From contig CAWGOF010000003.1 of assembly GCA_963824225.1 (NCBI GenBank), forward strand, positions 124,001-188,000: a DNA stretch of 64,000 nt, written 5' to 3'. Position numbers and translations under genes: made by a program. This document shows, piece after piece, positions 6,919-14,787 of the stretch; the stretch's first letter is position 1, and each line of letters begins with the position of its first letter. Under the pieces are notes generated by a model. The model was not told where the DNA came from and searched no databases. It saw only the letters and a program-made list of their open reading frames with translations. Source of the stretch: CAWGOF01 sp963824225. Its GTDB lineage: Bacteria; Acidobacteriota; Polarisedimenticolia; Polarisedimenticolales; Polarisedimenticolaceae.

Positions 6919-9150
6919 CTACCCGCCCGCATCCCCGGCCAGGCTGGCCCCGCGGTAGTAGTGGGCCAGGATCTCGCGGTACGACGCCCCGCGCAGCGCC
7001 ATCCCGTACGCGCCGACCTGACACAGGCCCACGCCGTGGCCCCAGCCCTTGCCTGCGAACACGATCGTCTCGATCTCGCCGTCTTTGTCCCGCAGTACTT
7101 CGACCACGACCAGGCTCTCGCGCAGGCCCAGAACCGTGCGCACGTCGAACCCGCGGACCTCGGCCGTGCCGCGGCTGCCGACGACGCGAAGCCGGGTGAT
7201 ACGCCCGGAGACACCGCGCTCGACGACCTCGAGCGCCCGCAGCGTGCCGACGGCGAGGCGCTCGCCGATCGCCGCCTCGACCTCGCGGCGCGAGCGCCGC
7301 TCCTCCCACGAGTACACGGCCGCGGTGCGGTCGTCCGACGTGCCCTTGATCGGCGGAGTGATCTCGAGGAAATCGATCGTCCCCTTCGCGCCGGTGCGGT
7401 AGCGCACGCGGTCCCCGGGCCACAGCTCGAGGCGCGACGCCGGGACGACGCGCCCGCCGACGAGCGAGAACAGGCACGCGTCGGTGCCCGTGTCGACTCG
7501 CACTTCGCCCGGCTCGCGGACGAAGCGCACGCTGCGCGCGCCGACGCCGGCCACGACGCTCGACCGCAGGTCGAACGCCTGGTACGTCTCACCGATGCGC
7601 GCCAGGATCGCACCGACCCGCGCCGCGCGGGGCGGCTCGGAGAGCCGGAACGTGCCGTCGGGATGCGGGCGCAGGCCCTGGGCCAGGGCCAGGTACGCGA
7701 GCGCCCGGCGCTCGCGCTCGGGGCGCGCCTGCGCCTCGGGTTCCCGCAGCACGGCGTCGAGGTCGGCCTCGGCCAGGAGGACCTTCGCACGCTCGTGCCA
7801 ACCGAGGTCGTCGACGATCGCCGCCGCCGCCTCGGCCAGCGTCCCCGCGGCACCTGGCGCACCGGCGGGCTGGGGCAGTCCTGCGTTTCGCGCGAGCCGC
7901 CCGGTCCACGTGCGGAGCCGCTCGGCCGTCACGCGCTCGTCGGCCGTCGTCCCGGCGTCGATCACGCCCGACACCTCGAGCAGCGCCAGGTCGCGCGTCG
8001 CATCGGCGCCGGTCTCGTCGACCCGCGCCGGCTGCGCGCGACCGACGAGCTCGCCGCGCAGCGAGCGCAGCGCATCGCCCTCCGCTCGACACGGCACCCC
8101 GCGCAAGTACGGCTCCGACTCGCCGCTGAAGATCGCCGAGGCGTCCTCCGTGTGCCCGCCGCACGTCGCCGTGTAGTACGCGACGATCGGTCGTCCGGCG
8201 TGGCGCAGGATCTCGGCGCGCGTCGCCGCGACCGCGCGATCGGACAGTGGGTGCTCGGCCGCCGACCCGCCGTACACCTGACAGCGCGGCGTGGCGCACA
8301 GGTCGAACCCCTCGTGCTCGAACTGGCCGCGATTGCGCCAGGCGTACGTCCGCGCAGCGACCGCCTGCGCCTTGAGCGCCTCGAGCTCGGGCCAGATCTC
8401 GGGACCCAGCTCGCGCGGCACCACGCCTCGGAGGTAGTGCTCGAGCCCCAGCCAGTTCACGGCCCGCAGCTTGCCGAACGCGGTGGTCCGGATCTCGAGC
8501 ACCCCGCGCACCTCGATGCCGTCGACCGACAAGCGAGCGCCGTCGGTCGGGACGATCGCGATGCTCGACGCGGCGACGCGCTGGCTGTCGTACGCCGCGT
8601 CGACGAGCCGCAGGGCCAGCTGCCCCACGGCCGCCCCGGGCTCCTCGACGATCCACGCGTCCTCGAACCCCGCGCCGCGCGCGCGCTCGACGAGCGACTG
8701 CAGCGCGAGGCGATCCGCGGCTCGCCCGAGGCGCACGCGGTACGTGCCGCGATCGGCGTCCCGGTGCACGACCGCCTCGGTCGAGAGCTCGCGCGCCAGC
8801 CGCTCGCGCTCGCGCTCGGCGGCCTCGGCGGTCGACAGGGCCGACACCTGTACGCGAAACACGCTGGGCACCCCGCCCGGAGGCGCGCCGTCGACCACCA
8901 CGCGCAACGGTCCGTCGTACCGCGGACGCCACAGGTCCTCGCCGCTCGTCGGGTCGAGGGCCCGGAACGGCGCCGTGCTCGTGACCTCGTACGCCCCGGC
9001 GGGCTCGAACCCCACGCGATACAAGGGATCGGGCTCGCCGGCCTGATGGGCCAGGCGCGCCAGGCGCGTCGGCGCTTCGGCCCGCACGGCCGAGCCGAAC
9101 ACCAGCACGAGGCACGCGAGCGGGACACAGCGCTCGACGAGCTTACCCAT
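6919..9150 (-). CDS. Exported SPOR-SpoIID/LytB-like protein
   Basis: SpoIID proteins are lytic transglycosylases acting on stem-peptide-free (denuded) glycan of peptidoglycan. SPOR domains bind such glycan, often at division sites. A signal peptide covers residues 1-24 (PLACLVLVFGSAVRAEA). A SPOR-like region (SVFRVQVSALSTAEAAERER ... TYRVRLG) lies at about 94-170. The SpoIID domain starts near residue 215 (NWLGLEHYLRGVVPRE, then LKAQAVAARTYAWRN) and closes at the C terminus with GKGWGHGVGLCQVGAYGMA. Between them is an insertion of about 330 residues with helical and beta regions I do not recognise. The ATG overlaps the end of folE by eight bases. Confidence 0.8.
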   Translation of the reverse strand: MGKLVERCVPLACLVLVFGSAVRAEAPTRLARLAHQAGEPDPLYRVGFEPAGAYEVTSTAPFRALDPTSGEDLWRPRYDGPLRVVVDGAPPGGVPSVFRVQVSALSTAEAAERERERLARELSTEAVVHRDADRGTYRVRLGRAADRLALQSLVERARGAGFEDAWIVEEPGAAVGQLALRLVDAAYDSQRVAASSIAIVPTDGARLSVDGIEVRGVLEIRTTAFGKLRAVNWLGLEHYLRGVVPRELGPEIWPELEALKAQAVAARTYAWRNRGQFEHEGFDLCATPRCQVYGGSAAEHPLSDRAVAATRAEILRHAGRPIVAYYTATCGGHTEDASAIFSGESEPYLRGVPCRAEGDALRSLRGELVGRAQPARVDETGADATRDLALLEVSGVIDAGTTADERVTAERLRTWTGRLARNAGLPQPAGAPGAAGTLAEAAAAIVDDLGWHERAKVLLAEADLDAVLREPEAQARPERERRALAYLALAQGLRPHPDGTFRLSEPPRAARVGAILARIGETYQAFDLRSSVVAGVGARSVRFVREPGEVRVDTGTDACLFSLVGGRVVPASRLELWPGDRVRYRTGAKGTIDFLEITPPIKGTSDDRTAAVYSWEERRSRREVEAAIGERLAVGTLRALEVVERGVSGRITRLRVVGSRGTAEVRGFDVRTVLGLRESLVVVEVLRDKDGEIETIVFAGKGWGHGVGLCQVGAYGMALRGASYREILAHYYRGASLAGDAGG

Positions 9151-9721
9151 GATCCTCGGCGTCGACCCCGCGGAGCAGCGCGAGCGCCGACGCCTGCTCC
9201 GCCGCGCTCTCGGCCCACAGGCCCGCCGCGGCGAGCGTCGTCATCCGGCTCCGCTCCTTGCGCACGCCGCGGCGCGTCATGCACGTGTGCTGCGCCTCGA
9301 GAACCGCGAGCACGGCCCGCGGGGCGAGCACGGCATCGATCGTGGCCACGATCGCCGCGGTCAGCCGCTCCTGCGTCTGCAGGCGGCGCGCGTGCGCGTC
9401 GACGACGCGGCCGATCTTGCTCAGGCCGGCAAGCCGCGCTCCGGGGACGTACGCCACGTGTGCGTAGCCAAAGAACGGCAGCAGATGGTGCACGCAGACC
9501 GAGCTGAAATCGATGCGCCGCACCGCGACCGGGCCGCTTCCGGCGGGCGCGATCCCGAACGTGAGCTCGGCCTCGGGGTCTCGCGCGTAGCCCGCGAGCA
9601 GGTCCTCGGCCCACGCCTCGGTGACCCGCGCCGGGGTGTGCTCGAGGTCGTCCCCCGGGAAGCGCTGCCCCACGGCGTCGAGGAACGACCGCACGGCCTG
9701 CTCCATGCGTTGCCGATCCAT
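9143..9721 (-). CDS. folE: GTP cyclohydrolase I
   Basis: FolE converts GTP to 7,8-dihydroneopterin triphosphate, the entry to folate and other pterins. The zinc and catalytic motifs are present: SSVCVHHLLPFFGYAHVAYVP, GLSKIGRVVDAHARRLQTQE and EAQHTCMTRRGVRK. The length, 192 residues, is normal. It belongs to a minus-strand operon folB-queD-folE-spoIID, overlapping spoIID and separated from queD by one base. Confidence 0.95.
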   Translation of the reverse strand: MDRQRMEQAVRSFLDAVGQRFPGDDLEHTPARVTEAWAEDLLAGYARDPEAELTFGIAPAGSGPVAVRRIDFSSVCVHHLLPFFGYAHVAYVPGARLAGLSKIGRVVDAHARRLQTQERLTAAIVATIDAVLAPRAVLAVLEAQHTCMTRRGVRKERSRMTTLAAAGLWAESAAEQASALALLRGVDAEDHG

Positions 9722-9722
9722 C

Positions 9723-10070
9723 TCAGTCCCCGCGATAGACGACCGAGCAGCTCCGGGTCTCGTGGAGCTCGATCTCGACCAGGCCCGGAAGGCCGGGGCT
9801 CAACCGGCTCCACAGCCACTCGGCGATGCGCTCGGCCGTCGGGTTGTCGAGCAGATCGTTCAGGTTCCGGTGATCGACGAGCTCGAGCACGTCGCGCGCG
9901 ACCACGCGCTTCAGATCCCCGAAGTCGAGCGCCATGCCGCTCCGCGGCTCGACCGCGCGCTCGACCGCCACGACGAGGCGGTACGAGTGCCCGTGCAGCT
10001 CGCGGCACTTCCCGGGGTGCTCGGGCAGCCGATGCGCGGCCTCGAACTCGAACGTCCGGCGAACGATCAC
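9723..10070 (-). CDS. queD: 6-pyruvoyltetrahydropterin synthase / QueD family
   Basis: This family acts on dihydroneopterin triphosphate, either in queuosine synthesis (QueD) or biopterin synthesis. Zinc ligands are His13, His26 and His28 (in LHGHSY), and the catalytic Cys22 lies in GKCRELHGH. Having Cys rather than Glu there argues against the PTPS-III type that replaces FolB. No other queuosine gene is in the window, so the product is not settled. It overlaps folB by four bases and has folE downstream. Confidence 0.85.
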   Translation of the reverse strand: MIVRRTFEFEAAHRLPEHPGKCRELHGHSYRLVVAVERAVEPRSGMALDFGDLKRVVARDVLELVDHRNLNDLLDNPTAERIAEWLWSRLSPGLPGLVEIELHETRSCSVVYRGD

Positions 10071-10444
10071 CGCGGGCGACCCGCCTGGGCTCGACTCAGC
10101 TCGACGCCGACCGAGTCGACGATCCCGTCGAGCACCGGCGTCTCCTTGCGCACGCGGATCGTGATGCGCTCGACGTCCGCGAACTCGACGAACAGCGCGT
10201 CGAGCACCGCGACGGCGAACGACTCGAGGAGCTTGTGCGACGAGTTCCGGCCGAGGTCGACGACCACGCGGTGCAGCCGCCGGTAGTCGACGGTCGAGGC
10301 CACGTCGTCCGTGCGTCCGGAGCGCTCGAGATCGAGCTCGACCGTCACGTCGACGGCCAAGCGCACCCCGACCTCGCGCTCCATGCGGGTCAACCCGTGG
10401 AACCCGTGGAACTTGATCCCCTCGACGAAGATCCGGTCGGCCAC
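10067..10444 (-). CDS. folB: Dihydroneopterin aldolase
   Basis: FolB cleaves dihydroneopterin to 6-hydroxymethyl-dihydropterin in folate synthesis. The motifs EGIKFHGFHGLTRMEREVG and the catalytic-Lys region RVRKETPVLDGIVDSVGVEL are clear. The length, 125 residues, is normal. The GTG start has GAGG eight bases upstream. It is the first gene of the pterin operon. Confidence 0.92.
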   Translation of the reverse strand: MADRIFVEGIKFHGFHGLTRMEREVGVRLAVDVTVELDLERSGRTDDVASTVDYRRLHRVVVDLGRNSSHKLLESFAVAVLDALFVEFADVERITIRVRKETPVLDGIVDSVGVELSRAQAGRPR

Positions 10445-10471
10445 AGAGCGCGCCTCACCGACAAACGCGGC

Positions 10472-10480
10472 AGTGTACCA
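10472..10480 (-). promoter_or_regulatory. Candidate extended -10 promoter of the folB operon
   Basis: The minus strand reads TGG-TACACT about 28 bases before the folB GTG. It overlaps the first of two tandem palindromes that follow the threonine synthase gene. Confidence 0.45.
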
Positions 10481-10512
10481 CGCGCTGCGCGTGGCCCACG
10501 CGGTGCGCGTGG
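10478..10512. terminator. Two tandem 17-base palindromes after thrC
   Basis: CCACGCG-CTG-CGCGTGG at 10478-10494 and CCACGCG-GTG-CGCGTGG at 10496-10512 are near-identical hairpins one base apart, placed right after the threonine synthase-like stop. They could terminate that transcript or bind a regulator of the folB promoter. There is no T-run. Confidence 0.4.
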
Positions 10513-10513
10513 C

Positions 10514-11704
10514 TCACGGGACGCGCAGGCCTGGCACATGTGGGTACTTCAGGCCCGTGCCCGTGTTGAACAGCACGACGCGCTCGTGCGCTGCGATCGC
10601 GCCGCGCGCGACGAGCCGACGCAGCGCCGCGACCGTCGCCCCGCCCTCCGGCGCGCCGAACAGGCCCTCGAGGCGCGCGAGCTCGAGCTGGCCCGCGGCG
10701 ATCGCCTCGTCGCTCACGGCGATCGCGGTGCCGCCCGAGGCACGCAGCGCGGCGAGGATCAACGAGTCTCCCACGGCGCTCGGGACGCGCAGGCCCGCGG
10801 CGTACGTGTGCGGCCGGTCCCAGCGCTCGGCACGATCGGCGCCCGACTCGAACGCCCGAACGATCGGCGCGCAGCCCTCGGCCTGGACGGTGACCATGCG
10901 CGGACGGCGTCCGGGAGCGAGGAGCCCGAGCTGCTCGAGCTCCTCGAACGCCTTCCACATCCCGACGAGGCCGGTGCCGCCGCCCGTCGGATACACCACG
11001 ACGTCCGGCAGCTCCCAGTCGAGCTGCTCGGCCAGCTCGTAGCCCAGCGTCTTCTTTCCCTCGAGCCGGTACGGCTCGCGCAGCGTCGACAGGTCGAACC
11101 AGCCCTCGCTCGCCGTGGCTTCGCGGACGCGCGCGCCACAGTCGGCGATGTCCCCTTGGATGAGGTGCACCGTCGCACCGTACGCCGCCGCTTCGAGACG
11201 GAACGGCGCGGGGGTCTCCGTGGGCAGGAACAGGTCGACCGACATCCCGGCGAGCGCGCCGTACGCCGCCGCGGCTCCGCCCGCATTGCCCGCGGACGGC
11301 AGCGCGAGCCGGCGCACGCCGAATCGCCGGGCCATCGTGACCGCGGCGGCCATCCCCCGAGCCTTGAACGAGCCCGTGGGGTTCGCGCCCTCGTCCTTGA
11401 CGAACAGGCGCTCGATGCCGATCGCTCGACCGAGGATCCGCGCGGCCAGGAGCGGTGTGCCGCCCTCGCCGAGCGACACCGGATCCTGAGATCCCGGGAG
11501 GACCTCGGCGTAGCGCCACATGCCGCGTACGGCGCGTCGTGCGAGCGTCTCCCTCGTCAGCGTGCGTGCCGCCTCGTCGAGCCGATAGCGCGCGAGCAGG
11601 ACCCCCTGGCATTTCGGGCACAGCCCGGCGAGCGTCGTCACCCCGTGCTCGGCGCTACAGCGCGAGCACTCGAGCCGGTCGAGGGTCGATGGATCCCGCT
11701 CCAC
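10514..11704 (-). CDS. thrC: Threonine synthase-like PLP enzyme
   Basis: Threonine synthase turns O-phosphohomoserine into threonine. The N terminus carries a zinc-ribbon pattern (Cys13, Cys16, Cys29, Cys32) as in archaeal-type threonine synthases. The PLP lysine is Lys114 in NPTGSFKARG. The phosphate loop is PTGGGTGLVG, and the C-terminal VVLFNTGTGLKYP is characteristic. The GTG start at 11704 was chosen because GGAGG lies nine bases upstream; the frame stays open further upstream. A related PLP fold-type II enzyme is possible, but the motifs favour ThrC. Confidence 0.85.
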   Translation of the reverse strand: MERDPSTLDRLECSRCSAEHGVTTLAGLCPKCQGVLLARYRLDEAARTLTRETLARRAVRGMWRYAEVLPGSQDPVSLGEGGTPLLAARILGRAIGIERLFVKDEGANPTGSFKARGMAAAVTMARRFGVRRLALPSAGNAGGAAAAYGALAGMSVDLFLPTETPAPFRLEAAAYGATVHLIQGDIADCGARVREATASEGWFDLSTLREPYRLEGKKTLGYELAEQLDWELPDVVVYPTGGGTGLVGMWKAFEELEQLGLLAPGRRPRMVTVQAEGCAPIVRAFESGADRAERWDRPHTYAAGLRVPSAVGDSLILAALRASGGTAIAVSDEAIAAGQLELARLEGLFGAPEGGATVAALRRLVARGAIAAHERVVLFNTGTGLKYPHVPGLRVP

Positions 11705-11871
11705 GTCGGCGCACCTCCGGCGCGCACGGTACCCCGGGCGGCGATCGGCGGGCAAGCCGCCCCGGCGCTTCGCCGGCGTTGTCGGGTTCGTCGGCCTCGT
11801 CGGGACGGCGGCGTCCGCGCCTTACCACATCCGTCGTTGAACGGGTGTCGCCGCGCCCCGACGTTTGTCAC

Positions 11872-13812
11872 GTGACACGCCGTCGTCGATCCGCGCCGCC
11901 TCTGGCTTTCGTGCTCGCGCTCGTCGCCGGCGCGCCGGTGTCGGCCGCGCTTGCGACCTACCTGGGGCCCGAGGAGCTCGCGAGCTCCGCCCCGCTCGTC
12001 GTCGAGGGCACGGTCACTTCGAGCCGCAGCGCGGTCGATCCCTCGACCGGGTCCCTCGCCACGTACACGACGATCGCCGTCGAGACGGTGCACCGTGGCC
12101 CGCACGCGCTCGAGCGCGTCGTGCTCCGCGAGGCCGGCGGAAGCTACGGCGACGTGGTCCACGAGGTCGATGCGGTGCCCGTGTATCGCGCGGGCGAGCG
12201 CGTGCTCGCGTTCCTCGAGGCCGGGCCCGACGGTGCGCTGCGTACGAGCTCGATGTTCCTCGGCAAGTTCTCGGTCGTCGAAGACGAGCGCGGTGCGCGC
12301 TGGGCCACGCGCGAGCTCGACGGCCACGGTCTCGTCCCGAGCGCGCCGGCTCCGCCCGTCGAGCGCCTGCCGCGCGCCGACCTGCTGGCCGTCGTGGCGA
12401 GCGTTCCGTGGCGTCCCGGCCCGCGCTCGCGCGCCACTCCGCCGCCCCTCGCGCTACCGCCCGAGCTCGATCGGCTCCTGTGGAGCGACGAGGCGCGCGT
12501 CGGCGACGGGCTCGTCGCGCGGTTCACGACCCTTTCCAGCTTCAATCCGACGCGCTGGTTCCAGGTCGACCAGGGCACGCCGATCAAATTGAACGTCGAG
12601 CCCGCGCGCAACCCCCTGGCCGACGACCTCGCTGCGGTCCAGGCGCTCAGGCGGGCGATGGACGCTTGGACGGCGGTGCCCGAGGGGCGCGTGACCGTGC
12701 AAGCCGGCGACACGGGCTACGTGTACACGAAGACGCACATGCTGAGCCCGGCCAAGGCGAATTCGGGCCTCAACATCGTGCTGTTCGGCGATCCGTACGA
12801 AGACATCACCGACCCGGTCAACTGCTCGGGGATTCTGGCGATCGGCGGCTACTGGCGCACGGGCTCGCTCGGCGGCACGGTCAACGGCACCGCGTTCCAC
12901 AGCGCGCTCTCGATGTACGTCGTGTTCAACGACGGCTACGAATGCTTCCTCGGCGATCCGGACAACCTGGCCGAGATCGCCGCGCACGAGATCGGGCACG
13001 GCCTGGGGTTCGGCCACTCGTCCGCTCCCGACGCGATCATGCGCGGCTCGGCGTACGGCGGCCGCGGTCCCCGTCTGGGCGACGACGATCGAGACGCCGC
13101 GCACTGCGTCTATCCGCACCGGCTGACTATCGTCACGCCGAACGGTGGAGAGACGTGGGAGGCCGGAACACCGCACGCGACGGCCTGGTCGTCGACGGCC
13201 GAGGACGGACCTGACGCGGGCGTCGTGTCGCTCGAGCACTCGTCGGACACCGGTGCGACGTGGACCCGTGTCGCCGACGGAACGGCGAACGACGGCCAGT
13301 GGTCGTGGAACGTGCCGAACGTACCCGGAGCGAGCCACCGGTTCCGCGTCGTCCGCCCCAACCGCGTGGCGACGGCGGGATCTCCGTTTCCCGCGGCGTG
13401 TAGCGCCGACGCGTCGAACGCCTCGTGGACCGTCACCCCGCACGTCGCCCGCGCCGGCGTCGTCCCCGACGGGACCGGGGCCACGGCGGGTCTCGCGATC
13501 GACAAGGGGTTCGCCGGCGCGCTCGTTTTCGGCTGGTCGCCCTCGTGCACGGGCGAGGCGACCGACTACGCCGTGTACGAGGGCAGTCTCGACGCGCTGC
13601 GCCAGGGCGTGTGGGACCACGCGCCGCGGACCTGCGGCACGATCGGCGATCCGTGGTACGTGCTCACGCCGGGGAGCGGCAACCGGTTCTTCCTCATCGC
13701 CGCGAGCGCCCAAGGATACGAGGGCCGGCTGGGACGGATGTCGAGCGGGGTCGAGCGCCCAGCGGCGGCGCAGGCCTGCGCGCCGCGCGAGATCGCCGCA
13801 ACCTGCGAATGA
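11872..13812 (+). CDS. Secreted matrixin-like metalloprotease
   Basis: An exported protein of 646 residues. The basic N terminus and hydrophobic stretch PPLAFVLALVAGAPVSAALA form a signal peptide. The middle carries the zinc-binding HEIGHGLGFGH (His372, His376, His382), followed by SAPDAIM, which supplies the Met-turn of metzincins, so this is an M10-like protease. The N-terminal about 300 residues may be a propeptide or a separate beta domain. After the catalytic domain comes a beta domain starting TPNGGETWEAGTPHATAWSS, a Ser/Thr-type carbohydrate or surface-binding fold, then a further beta region. The start is uncertain: this GTG gives the full signal peptide. The substrate is unknown. Confidence 0.75.
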   Translation: MTRRRRSAPPLAFVLALVAGAPVSAALATYLGPEELASSAPLVVEGTVTSSRSAVDPSTGSLATYTTIAVETVHRGPHALERVVLREAGGSYGDVVHEVDAVPVYRAGERVLAFLEAGPDGALRTSSMFLGKFSVVEDERGARWATRELDGHGLVPSAPAPPVERLPRADLLAVVASVPWRPGPRSRATPPPLALPPELDRLLWSDEARVGDGLVARFTTLSSFNPTRWFQVDQGTPIKLNVEPARNPLADDLAAVQALRRAMDAWTAVPEGRVTVQAGDTGYVYTKTHMLSPAKANSGLNIVLFGDPYEDITDPVNCSGILAIGGYWRTGSLGGTVNGTAFHSALSMYVVFNDGYECFLGDPDNLAEIAAHEIGHGLGFGHSSAPDAIMRGSAYGGRGPRLGDDDRDAAHCVYPHRLTIVTPNGGETWEAGTPHATAWSSTAEDGPDAGVVSLEHSSDTGATWTRVADGTANDGQWSWNVPNVPGASHRFRVVRPNRVATAGSPFPAACSADASNASWTVTPHVARAGVVPDGTGATAGLAIDKGFAGALVFGWSPSCTGEATDYAVYEGSLDALRQGVWDHAPRTCGTIGDPWYVLTPGSGNRFFLIAASAQGYEGRLGRMSSGVERPAAAQACAPREIAATCE

Positions 13813-13825
13813 TCGACGGCGCGGA

Positions 13826-14275
13826 CTAGGATCGCGGCTCGCGGGCGACGAGCACGGGGCACGTGGCGCGGCGCAGCACGCGCTCGGTCGTCGAGCCGAG
13901 CACGGCGTGGGAGATGAACCCGCGGCCGTGCGTGGCCATGACCACGAGATCCGCCCGGCCCTCTTCGGCGAGGCGCACGATCTCGATGTGCGGGGTGCCC
14001 ACGCTCGTGACGGTCTCGGCGTCGGGGAAGTCGCTCAGCTGGTCCCGGGCGAACTCGACCAGGCGCTCGCGCGCGCGCTCGACCTGCTGGTCCACGATCT
14101 CCTGCACCCCGACCGCCATGTACTCGGCCACGAGCGGCGGCAGGGCGTCCTCCACGACGTGCGCCAGGACGATCCGTGCGCCGAACCGCTTGGCCAGCGT
14201 ACGCGCGGGTCCCAGGGCGAGCTTGGACGTGTCGGAGAAATCGGTGGTGACGAGGATTCGCCGGATGTCGTCCAT
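13826..14275 (-). CDS. Universal stress protein UspA family
   Basis: A 149-residue single-domain Usp, a cytoplasmic nucleotide-binding stress protein. It starts with RRILVTTDFSD and ends with the ATP-binding-type motif VVMATHGRGFISHAVLGSTTERVLRRATCPVLV. GAGGAG lies eight bases before the ATG. It converges with the matrixin gene, 13 bases apart, and diverges from the alkyltransferase-like gene. Confidence 0.9.
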   Translation of the reverse strand: MDDIRRILVTTDFSDTSKLALGPARTLAKRFGARIVLAHVVEDALPPLVAEYMAVGVQEIVDQQVERARERLVEFARDQLSDFPDAETVTSVGTPHIEIVRLAEEGRADLVVMATHGRGFISHAVLGSTTERVLRRATCPVLVAREPRS

Positions 14276-14340
14276 GCGTTTGTCTCCTCTTCGGATATCT
14301 TAGTCCACCGTCGAGCGCCTCAACGTCCCGGAACGATCCG

Positions 14341-14787
14341 ATGCCCCAGACACCCTCTCCCGAGCGACCCCGACGACGCGGACGGCTTCTCGGCGAGCCG
14401 GTCCACTCCGATTTCGTCTCCGAGCCCATGCGGGCGTACGAGCGCGTGTACCGCGTCGTCCGGCGCATCCCCCGGGGGCGGGTCATGACGTACGGCTGGA
14501 TCGCGAGCATGCTCGCGCAACGGCTCTCGGCTCGCGCCGTGGGCTGGGCGCTGCACGGCTGCCCCCGCGGGGTTCCGTGGCATCGCGTCGTGAACGCCTC
14601 GGGCGGCTGCTCGACCGAGCGGCTGCCCGACCTGCCTCCGGGACTACAGCGCGCGCTCCTCGCGTCCGAGGGCGTCGACTTTCGATCGAACGGAACGCTG
14701 GACCTCGAGACCTACGGCTGGCTGCCGCGAAGACGCGGGTCGATCAGACGAAACGGATCCGCACGAACCGGCGCTTGCCGACCTTGA
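14341..14787 (+). CDS. Alkyltransferase-like protein (ATL)
   Basis: This is related to O6-alkylguanine-DNA methyltransferases but lacks the acceptor cysteine: the active-site motif reads PWHRVVNASGG, Trp where MGMT has Cys (PCHRV). ATL proteins bind alkylated guanine and pass it to nucleotide excision repair. The DNA-binding part (VYRVVRRIPRGRVMTYGWIA) and RAVGWALHGCP are intact. The ATG at 14341 gives a 20-30 residue N-terminal extension, so the true start may be the ATG of MRAYERVYRVV. The 3' end overlaps tyrS on the other strand by 44 bases. Confidence 0.85.
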   Translation: MPQTPSPERPRRRGRLLGEPVHSDFVSEPMRAYERVYRVVRRIPRGRVMTYGWIASMLAQRLSARAVGWALHGCPRGVPWHRVVNASGGCSTERLPDLPPGLQRALLASEGVDFRSNGTLDLETYGWLPRRRGSIRRNGSARTGACRP

